From an uncultured Acetobacter sp. (lineage in GTDB: Bacteria; Pseudomonadota; Alphaproteobacteria; Acetobacterales; Acetobacteraceae), in contig CALCDN010000161.1 in assembly GCA_937900755.1 (NCBI GenBank), positions 1-6,337 on the forward strand: DNA of 6,337 bases, read 5' to 3'. A program made the translations under genes and the position numbers. The notes under the pieces were generated by a model. It did not search any database, was not told where the DNA came from, and saw nothing but the letters and a program-made list of their open reading frames with translations. Shown here in pieces: positions 4,636-6,337 of the stretch; position 1 is the first letter of the stretch, and the number at the start of each line of letters is the position of its first letter.

Positions 4636-6337
4636 ATGGGTGCTTCATCTTCCTCTTCCGCCGCACAGCCTTCGCGTGGCAAAAAACGGGCTTCTCTGAG
4701 CGAGCGGGCCGCCAGCCTGCCGCCGGTCACCTTTGTGCCGGACCGGCAGTCGCCCCGTCCGCGCCTGCGCAGGATGGAGGTTGTCTCCGAGTATGACCCC
4801 GCGGGGGACCAGCCACAGGCGATCAAGGAACTGGTCGCCGGGGTGGACGGGCAGGAGCGCGACCAGGTTCTGTTGGGGGTTACGGGGTCGGGCAAGACCT
4901 TCAGCATGGCCAAGGTGATCGAGGCCACCCAGAAGCCCACCCTTATTCTGGCTCCCAACAAAACACTGGCCGCACAGCTCTATGGGGAGATGAAACAGTT
5001 TTTCCCCAATAACGCCGTGGAATATTTTGTCAGCTACTACGACTATTACCAGCCCGAAGCCTATGTGCCGCGCTCGGATACCTATATTGAAAAAGACAGC
5101 CAGATTAACGAGCAGATTGACCGCATGCGCCATGCGGCCACGCAGGCGCTGCTCGAACGCAACGATGTGATTATTGTGGCCTCCGTCTCATGCATTTACG
5201 GTATTGGCTCGGTGGAGACCTACTCCCGCATGGTGGTCAAGCTGGAGTTGGGGGGCGAGATCGACCGCGACAAGCTGATTAAAAGCCTGGTGGAACTGCA
5301 ATACCGCCGCAACGATGCGGCCTTTGCGCGTGGCGCGTTTCGGGTGCGGGGGGAGAGTGTGGATATCTTTCCCGTGCAGAACGAGGACCGGGCATGGCGT
5401 GTCTCCCTCTTTGGCGACGAGGTGGATGGCATTATCGAATTTGACCCGCTGACCGGTGATAAAACGGCCGATCTGCAGGAAATCACCATTTACGCCAACA
5501 GCCATTACGTCACGCCACGTCCAACGCTTAACCAGGCCATAAAGGGCATAAAGCACGAACTGCGCGCACGACTGGACGCGTTTACCAAAGACGGCAAGCT
5601 GCTCGAAGCCGAGAGGCTGGACCAGCGCACCACGTTTGATCTGGAAATGCTGGAAACAACAGGTGTGTGCAAGGGAATTGAGAATTACTCCCGCTACCTT
5701 TCGGGTCGTAAGCCGGGTGATCCGCCACCAACCCTGTTTGAATACCTGCCTGAAGACGCCTTGCTGATTGTGGATGAAAGCCACGTGACCGTACCCCAGA
5801 TCGGGGGCATGGAGCGTGGAGACTTTGCCCGTAAATCCATTTTGTCGGACTTCGGGTTTCGCCTGCCTTCCTGCCTGGATAACCGGCCCCTCAATTTTGT
5901 GGAATGGGATACGTTTCGTCCGCAGACCATTTTTGTCAGCGCAACACCTGGTCCGTGGGAGATGGAGCGCACGGGCGGTGTGTTTGCCGAGCAGGTTATT
6001 CGCCCCACCGGTCTGATCGACCCTGTAACGGTCATCCGCCCCGTGGAACATCAGGTGGACGACCTGCTGGCCGAATGTCGCGAGACCATAGCCAAGGGTA
6101 GCCGCGTGCTGGTGACCACCCTGACCAAGCGCATGGCCGAAGACCTGACGGATTACATGAACGAGGCGGGTATTCGGGTCCGTTACCTGCACTCCGATGT
6201 GGATACGCTCGAACGGATCGAAATCATTCGTGACCTGCGCATTGGCGCGTTTGACGTGCTGATCGGCATCAACCTGCTGCGAGAGGGGCTGGATATTCCC
6301 GAATGTTCGCTGGTGGCCATTTTGGATGCGGACAAGG
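4636..6337 (+). CDS. uvrB: Excinuclease ABC subunit B (partial, 3' end outside window)
   Basis: Central helicase-like subunit of nucleotide excision repair; with UvrA it verifies damaged DNA and then recruits UvrC. The visible part is 567 residues. Walker A is GVTGSGKT (81-88). APNKTLAAQLYGEM follows, then the damage-contacting beta-hairpin around YYDYYQPEAYVP (134-145). Later come IENYSRYLSGR, Walker B DESH (380-383), SATPG (435-439), LVTTLTKRMAEDL, the LHSD segment and GINLLREGLDIPE. The window ends at the DADK motif, so helicase motif VI (near QTIGRAAR in E. coli) and the C-terminal UVR domain are not seen. About 46 residues precede the region matching the E. coli N-terminus. They start with a serine run and basic residues and are probably a disordered extension. 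The ATG at 4636 is taken conservatively; a TTG at 4618 has the better ribosome site. Confidence 0.97.
   Translation, partial: MGASSSSSAAQPSRGKKRASLSERAASLPPVTFVPDRQSPRPRLRRMEVVSEYDPAGDQPQAIKELVAGVDGQERDQVLLGVTGSGKTFSMAKVIEATQKPTLILAPNKTLAAQLYGEMKQFFPNNAVEYFVSYYDYYQPEAYVPRSDTYIEKDSQINEQIDRMRHAATQALLERNDVIIVASVSCIYGIGSVETYSRMVVKLELGGEIDRDKLIKSLVELQYRRNDAAFARGAFRVRGESVDIFPVQNEDRAWRVSLFGDEVDGIIEFDPLTGDKTADLQEITIYANSHYVTPRPTLNQAIKGIKHELRARLDAFTKDGKLLEAERLDQRTTFDLEMLETTGVCKGIENYSRYLSGRKPGDPPPTLFEYLPEDALLIVDESHVTVPQIGGMERGDFARKSILSDFGFRLPSCLDNRPLNFVEWDTFRPQTIFVSATPGPWEMERTGGVFAEQVIRPTGLIDPVTVIRPVEHQVDDLLAECRETIAKGSRVLVTTLTKRMAEDLTDYMNEAGIRVRYLHSDVDTLERIEIIRDLRIGAFDVLIGINLLREGLDIPECSLVAILDADK

Noticed and set aside
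4439..4699. 86-codon + strand frame bridging the aldo/keto reductase end and the uvrB start
   Set aside because: It overlaps both genes in another frame, has no domain and shows no convincing ribosome site.
5188..6192. 334-codon minus-strand open frame antisense to uvrB
   Set aside because: The + strand reads a near-complete UvrB; the antisense frame is a shadow created by its codon usage.
1..6337. Search by eye for tRNA or rRNA genes, CRISPR repeats, insertion sequences and attachment sites
   Set aside because: No regularly spaced repeats, transposase or integrase coding, terminal inverted repeats or tRNA-like cloverleaf sequence were seen; nearly all of the window is accounted for by six genes and short gaps.

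Overview
This window looks like a chromosomal segment of an acetic acid bacterium (Alphaproteobacteria, Acetobacteraceae; Acetobacter, Gluconobacter or Komagataeibacter type). The grounds are moderately high GC with a strong GC bias at third codon positions, an aldo/keto reductase closely resembling the remembered sequence of the Gluconobacter glycerol dehydrogenase AKR11B4, and a UvrB with an added basic N-terminus. The genus is inference; no search was run. Nothing suggests a mobile element, phage, CRISPR array or RNA gene.

Layout, left to right. Bases 1-149 hold the proline-rich C-terminal tail of an unidentified + strand gene. Bases 244-2837 form a tight + strand operon: otsB (trehalose-6-phosphate phosphatase), otsA (trehalose-6-phosphate synthase) 3 nt later, and a DsbB-type membrane protein whose ATG overlaps the otsA stop by 4 nt. 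OtsA makes trehalose-6-phosphate from a nucleotide-activated glucose and glucose-6-phosphate, and OtsB dephosphorylates it to trehalose, a compatible solute. DsbB would reoxidise the periplasmic thiol oxidase DsbA and pass electrons to quinone. Its translational linkage to trehalose synthesis is the least expected feature of the operon.

Bases 2838-2919 separate two convergent genes and contain a long interrupted inverted repeat. The minus-strand gene 2920-3372 is a Nudix hydrolase with one departure from the Nudix-box consensus. It is divergent from an AKR11-type aldo/keto reductase (3529-4512, +). The 156 bp between them hold three dyad symmetries, including a perfect 17-bp operator-like palindrome, and a plausible promoter that would give the Nudix gene a very short leader or none. 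Last comes uvrB (4636 to the window end, +), the excision-repair helicase subunit. It is cut by the window edge before helicase motif VI and the UVR domain.

The genes themselves belong to well-known families, and I found no clear undescribed system. The points worth a second look are the otsBA-dsbB coupling, the divergent Nudix/AKR control region, the convergent-gene inverted repeat, the Nudix-box substitution, the choice of uvrB start, and homopolymer runs inside otsB and otsA.
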